Source: JBGVSA01 sp041807905
GTDB taxonomy: Bacteria > Pseudomonadota > Gammaproteobacteria > Burkholderiales > Rhodocyclaceae
Assembly: GCF_041807905.1 (NCBI RefSeq)
Contig: NZ_JBGVSA010000014.1
Span: 1 to 64,000 of the forward strand
DNA length: 64,000 bases
Direction: 5' to 3'
The translations under genes were made by a program, and so were the position numbers. Below are positions 1 to 8,202 of the stretch, piece by piece. Under the pieces are notes generated by a model, which saw only the letters and a program-made list of their open reading frames with translations, had not been told where the DNA came from and ran no database searches. The stretch's first letter is position 1, and every line of letters begins with the position of its first letter.

Positions 1-156
1 CCGGCGATTCAAAAGTGGCCAAAACACTCGGCACGACTTTTAAAACCGCCTGCAAAAACTGCCGAGCCATTCAAGCTGCGAACCGCTCAAGACCGCTTTC
101 GCCGACTTGACCTGCCGCCTTCGCGTCTTTCGTTGCGTCAGCAGCAGAGAGGCGAG
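1..156 (-). other. Non-coding leader downstream of the promoter, possibly rRNA operon leader
   Basis: This stretch is downstream of the promoter at 157-185 on the minus strand and contains no credible coding frame. If the promoter drives an rRNA operon, this is the first 150 nt or so of its transcribed leader. I could not identify a clear boxA antitermination element in it, so the assignment rests on synteny and promoter quality only. Confidence 0.4.
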
Positions 157-185
157 ATTATGGACACCCAATCCCGCTTCGTCAA
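157..185 (-). promoter_or_regulatory. Strong sigma70-type promoter, probable rRNA operon P1
   Basis: Read on the minus strand, a -35 box TTGACG (180-185) and a -10 box CATAAT (157-162) are separated by exactly 17 bp, close to the ideal sigma70 promoter. It lies 20 bp beyond the tyrS stop codon and points out of the left edge of the window. In Pseudomonas and relatives the order erpA-anmK-M23 peptidase-tyrS is followed by a 16S rRNA gene, so an rRNA promoter is the best guess. The rRNA itself is not in the window. Confidence 0.65.
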
Positions 186-204
186 GGACTTTGTCACAGA
201 AATC

Positions 205-1416
205 TCATGGAATTAATCTGACCCGAGCGAACTTGCGCTTGCCCACCTGCAGCACGACGGTGACACCCGCCTTGAAAATCAGCGACTTATCAGTGACTTT
301 CTCGCCGTCCGCCTTGACACCGCCCTGATCGATCAAGCGCAGAGCCTCCGACGTACTTGCCGTGAGCTGCGCCGACTTCAGGAGCGCAGGTGCTGCAATG
401 CCGGCGTTCGGCACCGTCAATGTGATCTCGGGCATCTCGTCCGGCATGGCGCCACGCTGGAAGCGAGCCTCAAAATCCTCCAGCGATTTGGTCGCGGCCG
501 CCTGCCCGTGGAAACGGGCAACGAGCTCCTGAGCCAGTTCGACCTTGATGTCGCGGGGATTGCGCCCTTCGGCGACCTGGCGCTTCAGCCCAGCGATCTC
601 GGCATTGCCACGGAAGGACAGCAGGTCGTAGTAGCGCCACATGAGTTCATCGGAGATCGACATGAGCTTGCCGAAAATCTCTTGCGGCGCCTCATTGATG
701 CCGACGTAGTTGCCCAAGGACTTGGACATCTTGTTAACGCCGTCCAGCCCCTCAAGCAGAGGCATCATGAGGACGACCTGCGGCGCCAGGCCGTAGTGCT
801 TTTGGAGCTCCCGACCGACCAGCAGGTTGAACTTCTGGTCGGTACCACCCAGCTCGACGTCGGCTTTCATCGCCACCGAGTCGTAGCCCTGACACAGCGG
901 GTATAGGAATTCGTGGATCGCGATCGGTTGATTGCCGGCGAAGCGCTTGGCGAAATCGTCGCGCTCGAGCATGCGGGCAACCGTATGCTGGGCTGCAAGC
1001 TTGATCATGCCGGCCGCACCGAGCTGGTTCATCCAGGCGGAGTTGAAGCAGATCTCGGTCTTCTCCGGATCAAGAATCTTGAACACCTGCTCTTGATAAG
1101 TAAGTGCGTTCTGCTGGATCTGCTCCGGCGTCAGCGGCGGACGGGTGGTGTTCTTGCCGCTGGGGTCCCCGATCTGGCCGGTGAAGTCGCCGATCAGGAA
1201 CATGATGTGGTGACCGAGATCCTGGAAGTGCCGCATCTTGTTGATGAGTACCGTGTGTCCCAGGTGCAGATCGGGAGCGGTCGGATCGAAACCAGCCTTG
1301 ACGCGCAACGGACGCCCGGTCTTCAAGCGCTCGATGAGCTCTGCTTCGATCAGCAGCTCATCACTGCCTCGCTTGATCAATTCGAGCGCTTCGCTCGTCG
1401 CAAGGGTATCTACCAT
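205..1416 (-). CDS. tyrS: Tyrosyl-tRNA synthetase
   Basis: Attaches tyrosine to tRNA-Tyr in the cytoplasm using ATP. The 403-residue protein is a complete class I synthetase of the bacterial TyrS type: the HIGH-like signature is HLGH at residues 51-54 and the KMSKS loop is at 229-233, followed by a C-terminal S4-like RNA-binding domain from about residue 340 to the end. The start at 1416 gives a normal N terminus (MVDTLATSEALELI). It is divergent from the M23 peptidase gene with a 48 bp gap, and an rRNA-like promoter begins 20 bp after its stop codon. Confidence 0.97.
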   Translation of the reverse strand: MVDTLATSEALELIKRGSDELLIEAELIERLKTGRPLRVKAGFDPTAPDLHLGHTVLINKMRHFQDLGHHIMFLIGDFTGQIGDPSGKNTTRPPLTPEQIQQNALTYQEQVFKILDPEKTEICFNSAWMNQLGAAGMIKLAAQHTVARMLERDDFAKRFAGNQPIAIHEFLYPLCQGYDSVAMKADVELGGTDQKFNLLVGRELQKHYGLAPQVVLMMPLLEGLDGVNKMSKSLGNYVGINEAPQEIFGKLMSISDELMWRYYDLLSFRGNAEIAGLKRQVAEGRNPRDIKVELAQELVARFHGQAAATKSLEDFEARFQRGAMPDEMPEITLTVPNAGIAAPALLKSAQLTASTSEALRLIDQGGVKADGEKVTDKSLIFKAGVTVVLQVGKRKFARVRLIP

Positions 1417-1464
1417 CTGTCGTTCCAGAGTAAAATTTCGAGCGAATCAGGCCGATGCTGGACT

Positions 1465-2793
1465 ATGCGCTCAATAGACAAAGACGAAATTTTAGCTCAG
1501 CTACGTGGCCACGCCCCACGTCGTTTCCCAATCGTTCCCGTCGTTGCCCTGGCCGGCGTCATTCTCTCTGGCGCGGTAACCGCCGTCGCAGTGTCCATGC
1601 CGGCACAGATTTCGGCCCCGCAGGCGCAGGCGATCGAAGAAGAGCTGACGCTTCCTTCCTACGAATACGTAGATGCCACGGGCACCCCGTTCATGCACGA
1701 ATGGGTCGTTCGCTCGGGCGACACCCTTCCCGCGATCCTGGCGAATCTCGGCGTGCAGGATCCTGAGTTGAGCGGTTTTCTGGCCACCAACGCCGCAGCC
1801 CGCCCCGTGGTGCAATTGCTCAAGACCGGCAATACGGTGATGGCGTCGACAACGCGCCAGGGCAAGCTCTACACGCTGAGCATTCCCAAAGCGGGTGGCG
1901 AAACGGCAATGCTGGTCACGCGCGAAGCTGGCCAACTGACCGTCAAGGAACAGCCCATCATCGCAGAGAAGCGCATTCACATGGCGAGCGGCACGATTCG
2001 CAGTTCGCTGTTTGGCGCTACCGACGAAGCGGGCCTGCCCGACAGTATTGCGACCTCGCTGGCAGACATCTTCGGCAGCGAGATCGACTTCCACCGCGAC
2101 CTGCGTCGCGGAGACCGCTTCAGCGTGGTGTACGAGACGGCCTACTTCAACGGCGCCCCAGTCCGCACCGGGCGCATTCTGGCCGCCGAATTCGTGAACG
2201 CCGGTCAGCGCCACAGCGCCATCTGGTACGGCACACTGGCCGGCCGCGGCGAGTACTACACCGCAGAAGGCCGCAGCCTGCGGCAGGGTTTCCTGCGTTC
2301 TCCGCTGGAATTCTCGCGGGTATCGTCGGGCTTCAGCATGCGTTTTCACCCGATCCTCAAGCAGTGGCGCAAGCATTCGGGCACCGATTTCGCCGCAGCA
2401 ACGGGCACCAAGGTCCGCGCCACCGCAGACGGCGTAGTGGACTTTTCGGGATGGCAGAACGGATATGGCAATATCATTGTGCTGCGCCATGACCGCGGCT
2501 ACTCGACGGCCTACGCTCACCTCTCGCGCTTCGCGCCCAACATGAAGAAAGGCTCGCGTATCGAGCAGGGCGAAACCATCGGTTTCGTCGGCAGCACAGG
2601 CTGGGCAACGGGTCCGCACCTCCACTATGAGGTCCGCGTGAATGGCGAACCGAAGGACGCCATGAAGATCGCCCTGCCGGGTGCCGCTCCGCTATCGGGC
2701 CAACAATTGGCAACCTTCCGCACCAACACGGCCGGCCTGCTGCAGCGTCTCGCCATTGCGGATCAAGCCAACGCGGTTGCTCAGGCCAACTAG
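1465..2793 (+). CDS. M23 family (LytM-type) murein endopeptidase, membrane-anchored
   Basis: Predicted zinc metallopeptidase that cuts peptidoglycan cross-links in the periplasm. The 442-residue protein has one N-terminal membrane anchor (about 21-45), a LysM/OapA-like segment (about 78-140), and a C-terminal M23 domain with the zinc motifs HSGTD (H304, D308) and HLHYE (H385, H387). The ATG at 1465 keeps the whole anchor; the frame is open further upstream, but that part overlaps tyrS antisense and is not protein-like. No strong Shine-Dalgarno sequence is visible. Its stop codon directly abuts the anmK GTG start, linking murein cutting and recycling in one transcript. Confidence 0.9.
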   Translation: MRSIDKDEILAQLRGHAPRRFPIVPVVALAGVILSGAVTAVAVSMPAQISAPQAQAIEEELTLPSYEYVDATGTPFMHEWVVRSGDTLPAILANLGVQDPELSGFLATNAAARPVVQLLKTGNTVMASTTRQGKLYTLSIPKAGGETAMLVTREAGQLTVKEQPIIAEKRIHMASGTIRSSLFGATDEAGLPDSIATSLADIFGSEIDFHRDLRRGDRFSVVYETAYFNGAPVRTGRILAAEFVNAGQRHSAIWYGTLAGRGEYYTAEGRSLRQGFLRSPLEFSRVSSGFSMRFHPILKQWRKHSGTDFAAATGTKVRATADGVVDFSGWQNGYGNIIVLRHDRGYSTAYAHLSRFAPNMKKGSRIEQGETIGFVGSTGWATGPHLHYEVRVNGEPKDAMKIALPGAAPLSGQQLATFRTNTAGLLQRLAIADQANAVAQAN

Positions 2794-3894
2794 GTGACAC
2801 ACAGGGCGCGGTTCATCGGCCTCATGTCGGGCACCAGCCTGGATGGGGTTGATGCAGTCGTCGCCACCAATCTGGATGCGGCTCCGCGAATCGTCGCAAG
2901 CCACCACCTTCCTTTCCCGACGCGCCTTCGCGAACAGCTACTCAGCCTGAACCGGCCGCGAGAGGGCGAGCTTCAGCTTGCCTGCGAATTGAGTGTCGAA
3001 TTGGCGGAACAGTACGCCCGCGCCACACACCAACTGCTCGAATCCGCATCACTGTCACCGTCGGATATCGTCGCGATCGGCTGTCACGGACAAACCGTCC
3101 GACATCGCCCCGAGAGGGGATTCTCGCTTCAGTTGAACCAGCCGGCCCTGATCGCAGAGCGTTGCGGCATCGACGTGATTGCCGACTTCCGCAATCGCGA
3201 TATTGCAGCCGGCGGACAAGGCGCGCCGCTGGTGCCGGCATTTCACCGGGAGATGCTGGGATGCCCCTCCGAACACCGTGTCGTGCTGAATCTGGGCGGG
3301 ATCGCCAACATCACCGATCTACCTGCACACGGAGGCATGGTGCGCGGCTTTGACACCGGGCCAGCCAATGCGCTACTCGATGGCTGGACACAAGCGCACC
3401 GCGGCCTTCCGTTTGACGAAGACGGCTCTTGGGCGCGCAGCGGACAAGTCGTTGATGCGCTCCTCCGGCGCATGCTTGCCCATCCGTTTTTCAGTGCGCC
3501 GCCACCCAAGAGTTGTGGTCGCGAAGAGTTCTCGATCGAATGGCTTCGTTCCTTGCTGCAAGGAACGGAACGCCCGGAAGACGTCCAGGCCACCTTGCTC
3601 GAACTGACCGCGCGCTCCGTGACAAATGCAATAGAGGCGCATTGCGGCAAGCCCGCACGCTTGCTCGTATGTGGCGGCGGTGGGCGAAACGGCTTCCTGA
3701 TGGCCCGGCTGGCGGTGCTTGTTGCCCCCGGCCAGGTAGCGTTGACCGACGCGCATGGCATACCCGGCCAGTGGATGGAGGCTTTTGCCTTCGCGTGGCT
3801 CGCACACCAATGCGTGACACGCCGGCCAGGCAACCTCCCTTCGGTCACCGGAGCGGCAGGCCCGCGCATCCTCGGCGCGATCTACCCGGCCTGA
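2794..3894 (+). CDS. anmK: Anhydro-N-acetylmuramic acid kinase
   Basis: Phosphorylates and opens 1,6-anhydro-MurNAc to MurNAc-6-phosphate with ATP during cell-wall recycling. The 366-residue protein begins with the family signature MSGTSLDGVD (residues 11-20) and carries the downstream sugar-kinase motifs, including GFDTGPAN and LLVCGGGGRN. The start is a GTG immediately after the stop of the M23 peptidase gene, so translation is probably coupled. It ends just before a perfect palindromic terminator shared with the convergent erpA. Confidence 0.95.
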   Translation: MTHRARFIGLMSGTSLDGVDAVVATNLDAAPRIVASHHLPFPTRLREQLLSLNRPREGELQLACELSVELAEQYARATHQLLESASLSPSDIVAIGCHGQTVRHRPERGFSLQLNQPALIAERCGIDVIADFRNRDIAAGGQGAPLVPAFHREMLGCPSEHRVVLNLGGIANITDLPAHGGMVRGFDTGPANALLDGWTQAHRGLPFDEDGSWARSGQVVDALLRRMLAHPFFSAPPPKSCGREEFSIEWLRSLLQGTERPEDVQATLLELTARSVTNAIEAHCGKPARLLVCGGGGRNGFLMARLAVLVAPGQVALTDAHGIPGQWMEAFAFAWLAHQCVTRRPGNLPSVTGAAGPRILGAIYPA

Positions 3895-3910
3895 AGCGGC
3901 CTCTCCAAAC

Positions 3911-3941
3911 AAAAACAGGCGCCCCGGGGCGCCTGTTTTTT
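3911..3941. terminator. Bidirectional rho-independent terminator between anmK and erpA
   Basis: A perfect 30-nt inverted repeat with a GC-rich core (GGCGCCCCGGGGCGCC) is flanked by an A-tract on one side and a T-tract on the other, so it can form a terminator hairpin on both strands. It sits between the convergent anmK and erpA genes. Confidence 0.9.
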
Positions 3942-3956
3942 CCGTACCTGTGTCGA

Positions 3957-4310
3957 TCAGACCGAGAAGCTTGAACCGCACCCGCAGGTGGTCGTCGCGT
4001 TCGGATTGCGAATGACGAACTGCGAACCTTCGATGCCTTCGGTGTAGTCAATTTCGGCGCCCACCAGATACTGGTAGCTCATGGCGTCAATCAGCAAGGT
4101 CACGCCGTTCTTGGTCAGCACGGTGTCGTCTTCGTTGGTTTCTTCATCGAAGGTGAATCCGTACTGGAAGCCGGAACACCCGCCGCCGGACACGAAGACA
4201 CGCAGCTTGAGCTCCGCATTACCTTCTTCGTCGATCAACTCTTTGACCTTGTTGGCGGCGTTGTCGGTGAAGACGAGAGGGTCTGCGGGCAGGTCGGTGA
4301 CGGCGTTCAT
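3957..4310 (-). CDS. erpA: Iron-sulfur cluster insertion protein ErpA (A-type carrier)
   Basis: A-type Fe-S carrier that delivers clusters to target apoproteins, including IspG/IspH and respiratory enzymes in well-studied species. The 117-residue protein shows the three ligand cysteines: C45 in SGGGCSGF, and C109 and C111 in the C-terminal CGCGSSFSV. The start at 4310 (MNAVTDLPAD) has an AGGAG sequence a few bases upstream; a longer frame to 4340 adds ten residues with no family support. Convergent with anmK. Confidence 0.95.
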   Translation of the reverse strand: MNAVTDLPADPLVFTDNAANKVKELIDEEGNAELKLRVFVSGGGCSGFQYGFTFDEETNEDDTVLTKNGVTLLIDAMSYQYLVGAEIDYTEGIEGSQFVIRNPNATTTCGCGSSFSV

Positions 4311-4404
4311 GATGGGGGACTCCTGATAACGATCGATCAATTATCGAACTGAGGGCTGGCAGCGTCAAATTCAAGTCTGTGACAGCCTGATACGCCCTCG
4401 GTTC

Positions 4405-4441
4405 GCAAAAAGCAAAACGCCCCGGGCCAGGCCGGGGCGTT
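4405..4441 (-). terminator. Rho-independent terminator of the rpsP-rimM-trmD-rplS operon
   Basis: Read on the minus strand, a stem formed by 4416-4425 and 4432-4441 (AACGCCCCGG / CCGGGGCGTT) is followed by a T-rich run (TTTTGCTTTTTG). It lies about 20 nt after the rplS stop codon and before the erpA upstream region. Confidence 0.85.
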
Positions 4442-4462
4442 CGCGGTCCGAGCCGTGGAGGA

Positions 4463-4834
4463 TCAGGCCTTCGGGGTGCGGTAGGTCAGCTTTTCTTTGA
4501 TACGTGCCGACTTGCCGGAACGGCTGCGCAGGTAGTACAGCTTGGCGCGGCGGACATCGCCACGACGCTTCACTTCAACGCTGGCCACCAGCGGGGAGTA
4601 GGTCTGGAACGTACGCTCCACGCCTTCGCCCGACGAGATCTTGCGAACGATGAAGGACGAGTTCAGGCCGCGATTGCGCTTGGCAATGACCACGCCTTCG
4701 TATGCCTGCAGACGCTCACGGTTACCTTCCTTCACCTTCACTTGCACGATGACGGTATCACCGGGCGCGAATTCGGGGATGGTCTTGCCCAGACGGGCGA
4801 TCTCTTCCTGCTCGAGCTGATCGATCAAGTTCAT
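4463..4834 (-). CDS. rplS: 50S ribosomal protein L19
   Basis: Ribosomal protein at the 30S-50S interface. The 123-residue product matches L19 throughout (MNLIDQLEQEEIARL at the N terminus, ERTFQTYSP in the middle, a basic C terminus ending KEKLTYRTPKA). The ATG at 4834 has GGAG upstream and gives the family-normal length; the frame continues six codons further without support. Last gene of the operon rpsP-rimM-trmD-rplS and followed by a clear terminator. Confidence 0.97.
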   Translation of the reverse strand: MNLIDQLEQEEIARLGKTIPEFAPGDTVIVQVKVKEGNRERLQAYEGVVIAKRNRGLNSSFIVRKISSGEGVERTFQTYSPLVASVEVKRRGDVRRAKLYYLRSRSGKSARIKEKLTYRTPKA

Positions 4835-4917
4835 TTGCGTAACTCCAATCAAGTAGACAACGGCCCGTGGATTCGAGCCTTGGGCGCAGAGCAGGTCGCC
4901 ACCTGGTACGCCACTTT

Positions 4918-5688
4918 CTAGTTGCCCTCATCTTGCGATGAGGACGCATGCTCCTGCTTGAAAGCTTCAAGCAAGGATTTCTCTTCACGGCTGAGCGCGC
5001 GATCCTGCAACAGATCAGGCCGCTTCAGCCAGGTCCGGCCCAGCGACTGCTTCAGGCGCCAGCGCCGGATTTCGGCGTGGTTGCCACTGAGCAGCACGGG
5101 CGGCACCGATTCAGTCTTGTACTGCTCCGGCCGCGTGTAATGCGGGCAGTCCAGCAGACCGGCCACGAAAGAATCTTCGACTGCCGAATCCGCATCGTTC
5201 AAAGCACCTGGCAAATGCCGGACGATGGCATCGATGAGCATCATGGCCGGCAATTCGCCGCCAGACACCACGAAATCTCCGATAGAGATCTCTTCATCGA
5301 CCCGAGCGTCGATCAAACGCTGATCGACGCCTTCGTACCGGCCACACAGCAACGTCAGTGCTGGCTCTTGGGCCAGGCGCATGACTGTTTCGTGCGTCAG
5401 CGGTGCGCCCTGTGGCGACAGATACACCACACGGCCGACCGACCCGCCAGACGCCTGGGCCTCTCGGGCCGCGTCCAGGGAACGCTCCAGCGGCTCGCCC
5501 AGCATCACCATGCCGGGCCCGCCCCCGTAGGGACGATCATCGACGGTGCGATGGGCATCCGTGGTGAAATCGCGCGGATTCCAGCACTGCAACTGCCATA
5601 AACCCCGTTCGACGGCTCGCCGGGAAATCCCGAAATCCCGCACGGCGGCGAACATCTCGGGGAAAATCGTCACGACATCGAAACGCAT
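4918..5688 (-). CDS. trmD: tRNA (guanine-N1)-methyltransferase TrmD
   Basis: Methylates N1 of G37 in tRNAs that read codons starting with C, and pro-tRNAs, which prevents +1 frameshifting. The 256-residue protein has the SPOUT (trefoil-knot) motifs: RPYGGGPGMVM, LLCGRYEGVDQR, and SIGDFVVSGGELPAM, which form the S-adenosylmethionine pocket. Third gene of the rpsP-rimM-trmD-rplS operon, 9 bp after rimM and 83 bp before rplS. Confidence 0.97.
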   Translation of the reverse strand: MRFDVVTIFPEMFAAVRDFGISRRAVERGLWQLQCWNPRDFTTDAHRTVDDRPYGGGPGMVMLGEPLERSLDAAREAQASGGSVGRVVYLSPQGAPLTHETVMRLAQEPALTLLCGRYEGVDQRLIDARVDEEISIGDFVVSGGELPAMMLIDAIVRHLPGALNDADSAVEDSFVAGLLDCPHYTRPEQYKTESVPPVLLSGNHAEIRRWRLKQSLGRTWLKRPDLLQDRALSREEKSLLEAFKQEHASSSQDEGN

Positions 5689-5697
5689 CGCGACGGC

Positions 5698-6207
5698 TTA
5701 CCAGTCAGCTTCCCACTGCACGTGCAATTCGCCGGCCGGTACATCGACCTTGCCAATGTAGGCGCCAACGAAGGGAATCAGCCGAACGGCTTCTCCGTCG
5801 ACGACCTCCAGCACATCGTGGGCGCCCGTTTCCATCAGGCTTCGCACAGTCCCTAGCACGACGCCATCGTTACCGATGACACGCAGCCCGACCAGATCGC
5901 CCCAGTAGTACTCATTTTCCGCCGTCGCGGGCATGGCCTCGCGCGGCGCGGCAATGAACATTCCCTGGACGGCTTCGGCTGCGTTGCGATCACTGCATTC
6001 GGCCAACTGGGCGACCAGGCCCTTGCCGTGCGGGCGGCAAGCACGCAAATCGTACGCCACCCAATCAGCCGGATTCTGCGAATCCGGATTACTGCCAAGC
6101 CACCACTCCGGCATCTTTCCCCAGACTTCGGGATCGTCGCCAAAAGGGTGGATCCTGATCCAGCCACGAACGCCATAGGGCTCGGTGATGCGGCCCAGCA
6201 CAATCAT
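5698..6207 (-). CDS. rimM: 16S rRNA processing / 30S maturation protein RimM
   Basis: Assists assembly of the 30S head by binding ribosomal protein S19. The 169-residue protein has an N-terminal RimM beta-barrel (VLGRITEPYGVRGWIRI at the start) and a C-terminal PRC-barrel-like domain (YYWGDLVGLRVIGNDGVVLGTV, then ending IGKVDVPAGELHVQWEADW). Second gene of the operon, 20 bp after rpsP. Confidence 0.96.
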   Translation of the reverse strand: MIVLGRITEPYGVRGWIRIHPFGDDPEVWGKMPEWWLGSNPDSQNPADWVAYDLRACRPHGKGLVAQLAECSDRNAAEAVQGMFIAAPREAMPATAENEYYWGDLVGLRVIGNDGVVLGTVRSLMETGAHDVLEVVDGEAVRLIPFVGAYIGKVDVPAGELHVQWEADW

Positions 6208-6227
6208 GGCAGTCGGACCAGTGTCAC

Positions 6228-6479
6228 TCAGGCGGCGGCCTTGGCGTGTTGCTTGACCAGGCGCTCGACGGTGGGCGACAGTTGCGCGCCGTTCTGCTTC
6301 CAGTAAGCAAGGCGCTCGGCGTTGATCGACAGACCGACTTCCGACTCAGCGGCGACCGGGTTGTAGTAGCCCACGCGCTCGATGAAGCGGCCATCGCGAC
6401 GGTTGCGCGAATCGGCTGCGACGATGTTGAAGAACGGGCGCTTCTTGGCGCCACCGCGGGCAAGGCGGATTACGACCAT
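6228..6479 (-). CDS. rpsP: 30S ribosomal protein S16
   Basis: Small-subunit protein needed for 30S assembly. The 83-residue product starts MVVIRLARGGAKKRPF, the classical S16 N terminus, and continues with the conserved segment RDGRFIERVGYYNP. The ATG at 6479 has an AGGAT Shine-Dalgarno upstream; the longer frame to 6500 adds seven residues outside the family. First gene of the translation operon. Confidence 0.97.
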   Translation of the reverse strand: MVVIRLARGGAKKRPFFNIVAADSRNRRDGRFIERVGYYNPVAAESEVGLSINAERLAYWKQNGAQLSPTVERLVKQHAKAAA

Positions 6480-6517
6480 GATGGTTATCCTGTGATCCAA
6501 ATTTGGAAGAACTCGCG

Positions 6518-6546
6518 ACTTTAAACCAGAAACGCAATAGATTCAA
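6518..6546 (-). promoter_or_regulatory. Putative sigma70 promoter of the rpsP operon
   Basis: On the minus strand a TTGAAT -35 box (6541-6546) and a TAAAGT -10 box (6518-6523) are separated by 17 bp, ending about 39 bp upstream of the rpsP start codon. Position and spacing fit the operon promoter; found by eye only. Confidence 0.55.
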
Positions 6547-6717
6547 GCGCTTCACTGGAATGCGCTTTCGACCCGCCGATACCTTGTCGGGCACGTCTGT
6601 CGCATGAATTCGGCATGTTCTGACAGATGCAATAGACTGTGTCATTCGCGCCCGCCAGCTCCGCTCCAGAAAGCCGCCCGGGCCACTCAACCGAACCGGA
6701 TTCCGCACCGCGCCACA

Positions 6718-8202
6718 ATGACCGCCGGAACGACGACCGCGCCCGAAGCCATACACGGCATCATCGACTGGCTCACTACGCAGCCCGCCGGCGACGTAGT
6801 GGACGAGATCAGCGCGCTGTCGCGCCATTTTGCGTTGCTGTCCGACCCGGCGATCACGAGCGCGCAATACCATCGGTGCATCGAGCTGTTCCACACCCGC
6901 GCGCTGCGCCTGAGCACTGAATACCGTGCTCGCCTGCGCGAACAGGGCCGCCCGCTGAACGAGCCTCTGCGAGAGGCGTCGGCCGTACTGTCCGCAGCAC
7001 TTTTGCGCATCGCCCAAGGGTTCGAACGCGTGCTGGAAGATGCCCAGCAGGGCTCCATCCGTACCTTGCCGCGACTGAACGACACGGTCGCCGCTCGTGC
7101 CCTCAGACTTGAGGCGGAGAACTTCCTCATCGTCCAGCAGGCAGGACTGGAAGCCCCCGCTGACTTCTGGTCCTGTGCACACCGGATTTTCGCGCTGTCG
7201 CGTCTCGAAGCGGATGCGCAGCAACCGCCCGGCAGCCCGACCGAATCCGCCCTGGCCCACTACAAGCGCCTGTTGTCGCTCGGCACGCTCGACACTCCGG
7301 GGCTCGCGCCAGCCGAACTTGATTGGGCGGCAGAATATTTGCAGCGGGCTTCCAACCAGCTTCATCTACAGGAAGAGCGCCCGACCACGCCGGACACGAC
7401 GTGGTATTGGCTCGATCCCGAACGGGGCGGCGAGCCCAATGCATGGGTGCGCTGCGAACCGCCGCGTGAAGGCCGTCTGCTCTATTTTTCGACGGCGGTG
7501 CTGGCGCGTCGCGCGGCCGAAGCGCTCACGCGCCATGACGCGGGCCGCAATCGCGTGGAGCTTTTCACCGAAGAGAACGGTCGCGATGTGCAGCCTGCGG
7601 CGCTGCTGTCGCGCCTGCGCCAACGCTGGACCGCCCCCGCGCGGCGCGAGCTGCCGCGTCGCGAACAGCACTACTCCGTCGATGCCTGCGTTGGACTCGG
7701 CGCCATCTGGAAAACGCTGCGCCACGGCAGCTCCGATGAAGTGTCGCGCTGGGAAGTTCTCAATGAGAGCCCGGGCGGCTTCTCGATCATGCAGTTGCGG
7801 TCCCTTGCCGCGGGCGTCACGGCGGGGACGGCCATCGCGTTGCGACGCGAGCCCAACGAGGACTGGAGCATCTGCGTGGTGCGCTGGCTGCGCAGCGACG
7901 CACCGGGGCGTGTCGAGATCGGCCTGCAGATCGTGTCGCAGGGTGCGATACCCGTGCAGGTGGGTTTCCGTCAGCCGGAACGACGCGTGGTGCTTACCGA
8001 AGCGTTGGTGCTACCCGTGTTGCCGGCGCTGCGTCAGCACCAAGCCATTCTTGCACCAGCCGGCACGTATACGTCGCGGCGCTTTGCCCTGCTGTCCGAT
8101 GTGGATCGCCTGTACGTGGCGCAGGGCCGCCTGCTCAGCCTCGACATGCAGACCTCCAACATCGAACTGTTCCAGTTCGAGATCGACCCCTACCCCATCT
8201 AG
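6718..8202 (+). CDS. PilZ-like domain protein, function unknown
   Basis: A roughly 494-residue soluble protein without signal peptide or membrane segment. Its C-terminal half contains segments resembling a degenerate PilZ domain (VLNESPGGFSIMQL, then VVRWLRSDAPGRVEIGLQIVS), so c-di-GMP signalling is possible, but the arginine motif of true PilZ domains is not obvious. The N-terminal half is alpha-helical and unrecognised. The ATG at 6718 begins MTAGTTTAPEA; an ATG at 6604 would add 38 residues of non-conserved-looking sequence. No strong Shine-Dalgarno is visible for either. Its stop codon overlaps that of the convergent yihY-type gene. Confidence 0.6.
   Translation: MTAGTTTAPEAIHGIIDWLTTQPAGDVVDEISALSRHFALLSDPAITSAQYHRCIELFHTRALRLSTEYRARLREQGRPLNEPLREASAVLSAALLRIAQGFERVLEDAQQGSIRTLPRLNDTVAARALRLEAENFLIVQQAGLEAPADFWSCAHRIFALSRLEADAQQPPGSPTESALAHYKRLLSLGTLDTPGLAPAELDWAAEYLQRASNQLHLQEERPTTPDTTWYWLDPERGGEPNAWVRCEPPREGRLLYFSTAVLARRAAEALTRHDAGRNRVELFTEENGRDVQPAALLSRLRQRWTAPARRELPRREQHYSVDACVGLGAIWKTLRHGSSDEVSRWEVLNESPGGFSIMQLRSLAAGVTAGTAIALRREPNEDWSICVVRWLRSDAPGRVEIGLQIVSQGAIPVQVGFRQPERRVVLTEALVLPVLPALRQHQAILAPAGTYTSRRFALLSDVDRLYVAQGRLLSLDMQTSNIELFQFEIDPYPI

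Noticed and set aside
913..1464. N-terminal extension of the M23 peptidase frame
   Set aside because: This part is antisense to tyrS; the protein-like sequence and membrane anchor begin at 1465.
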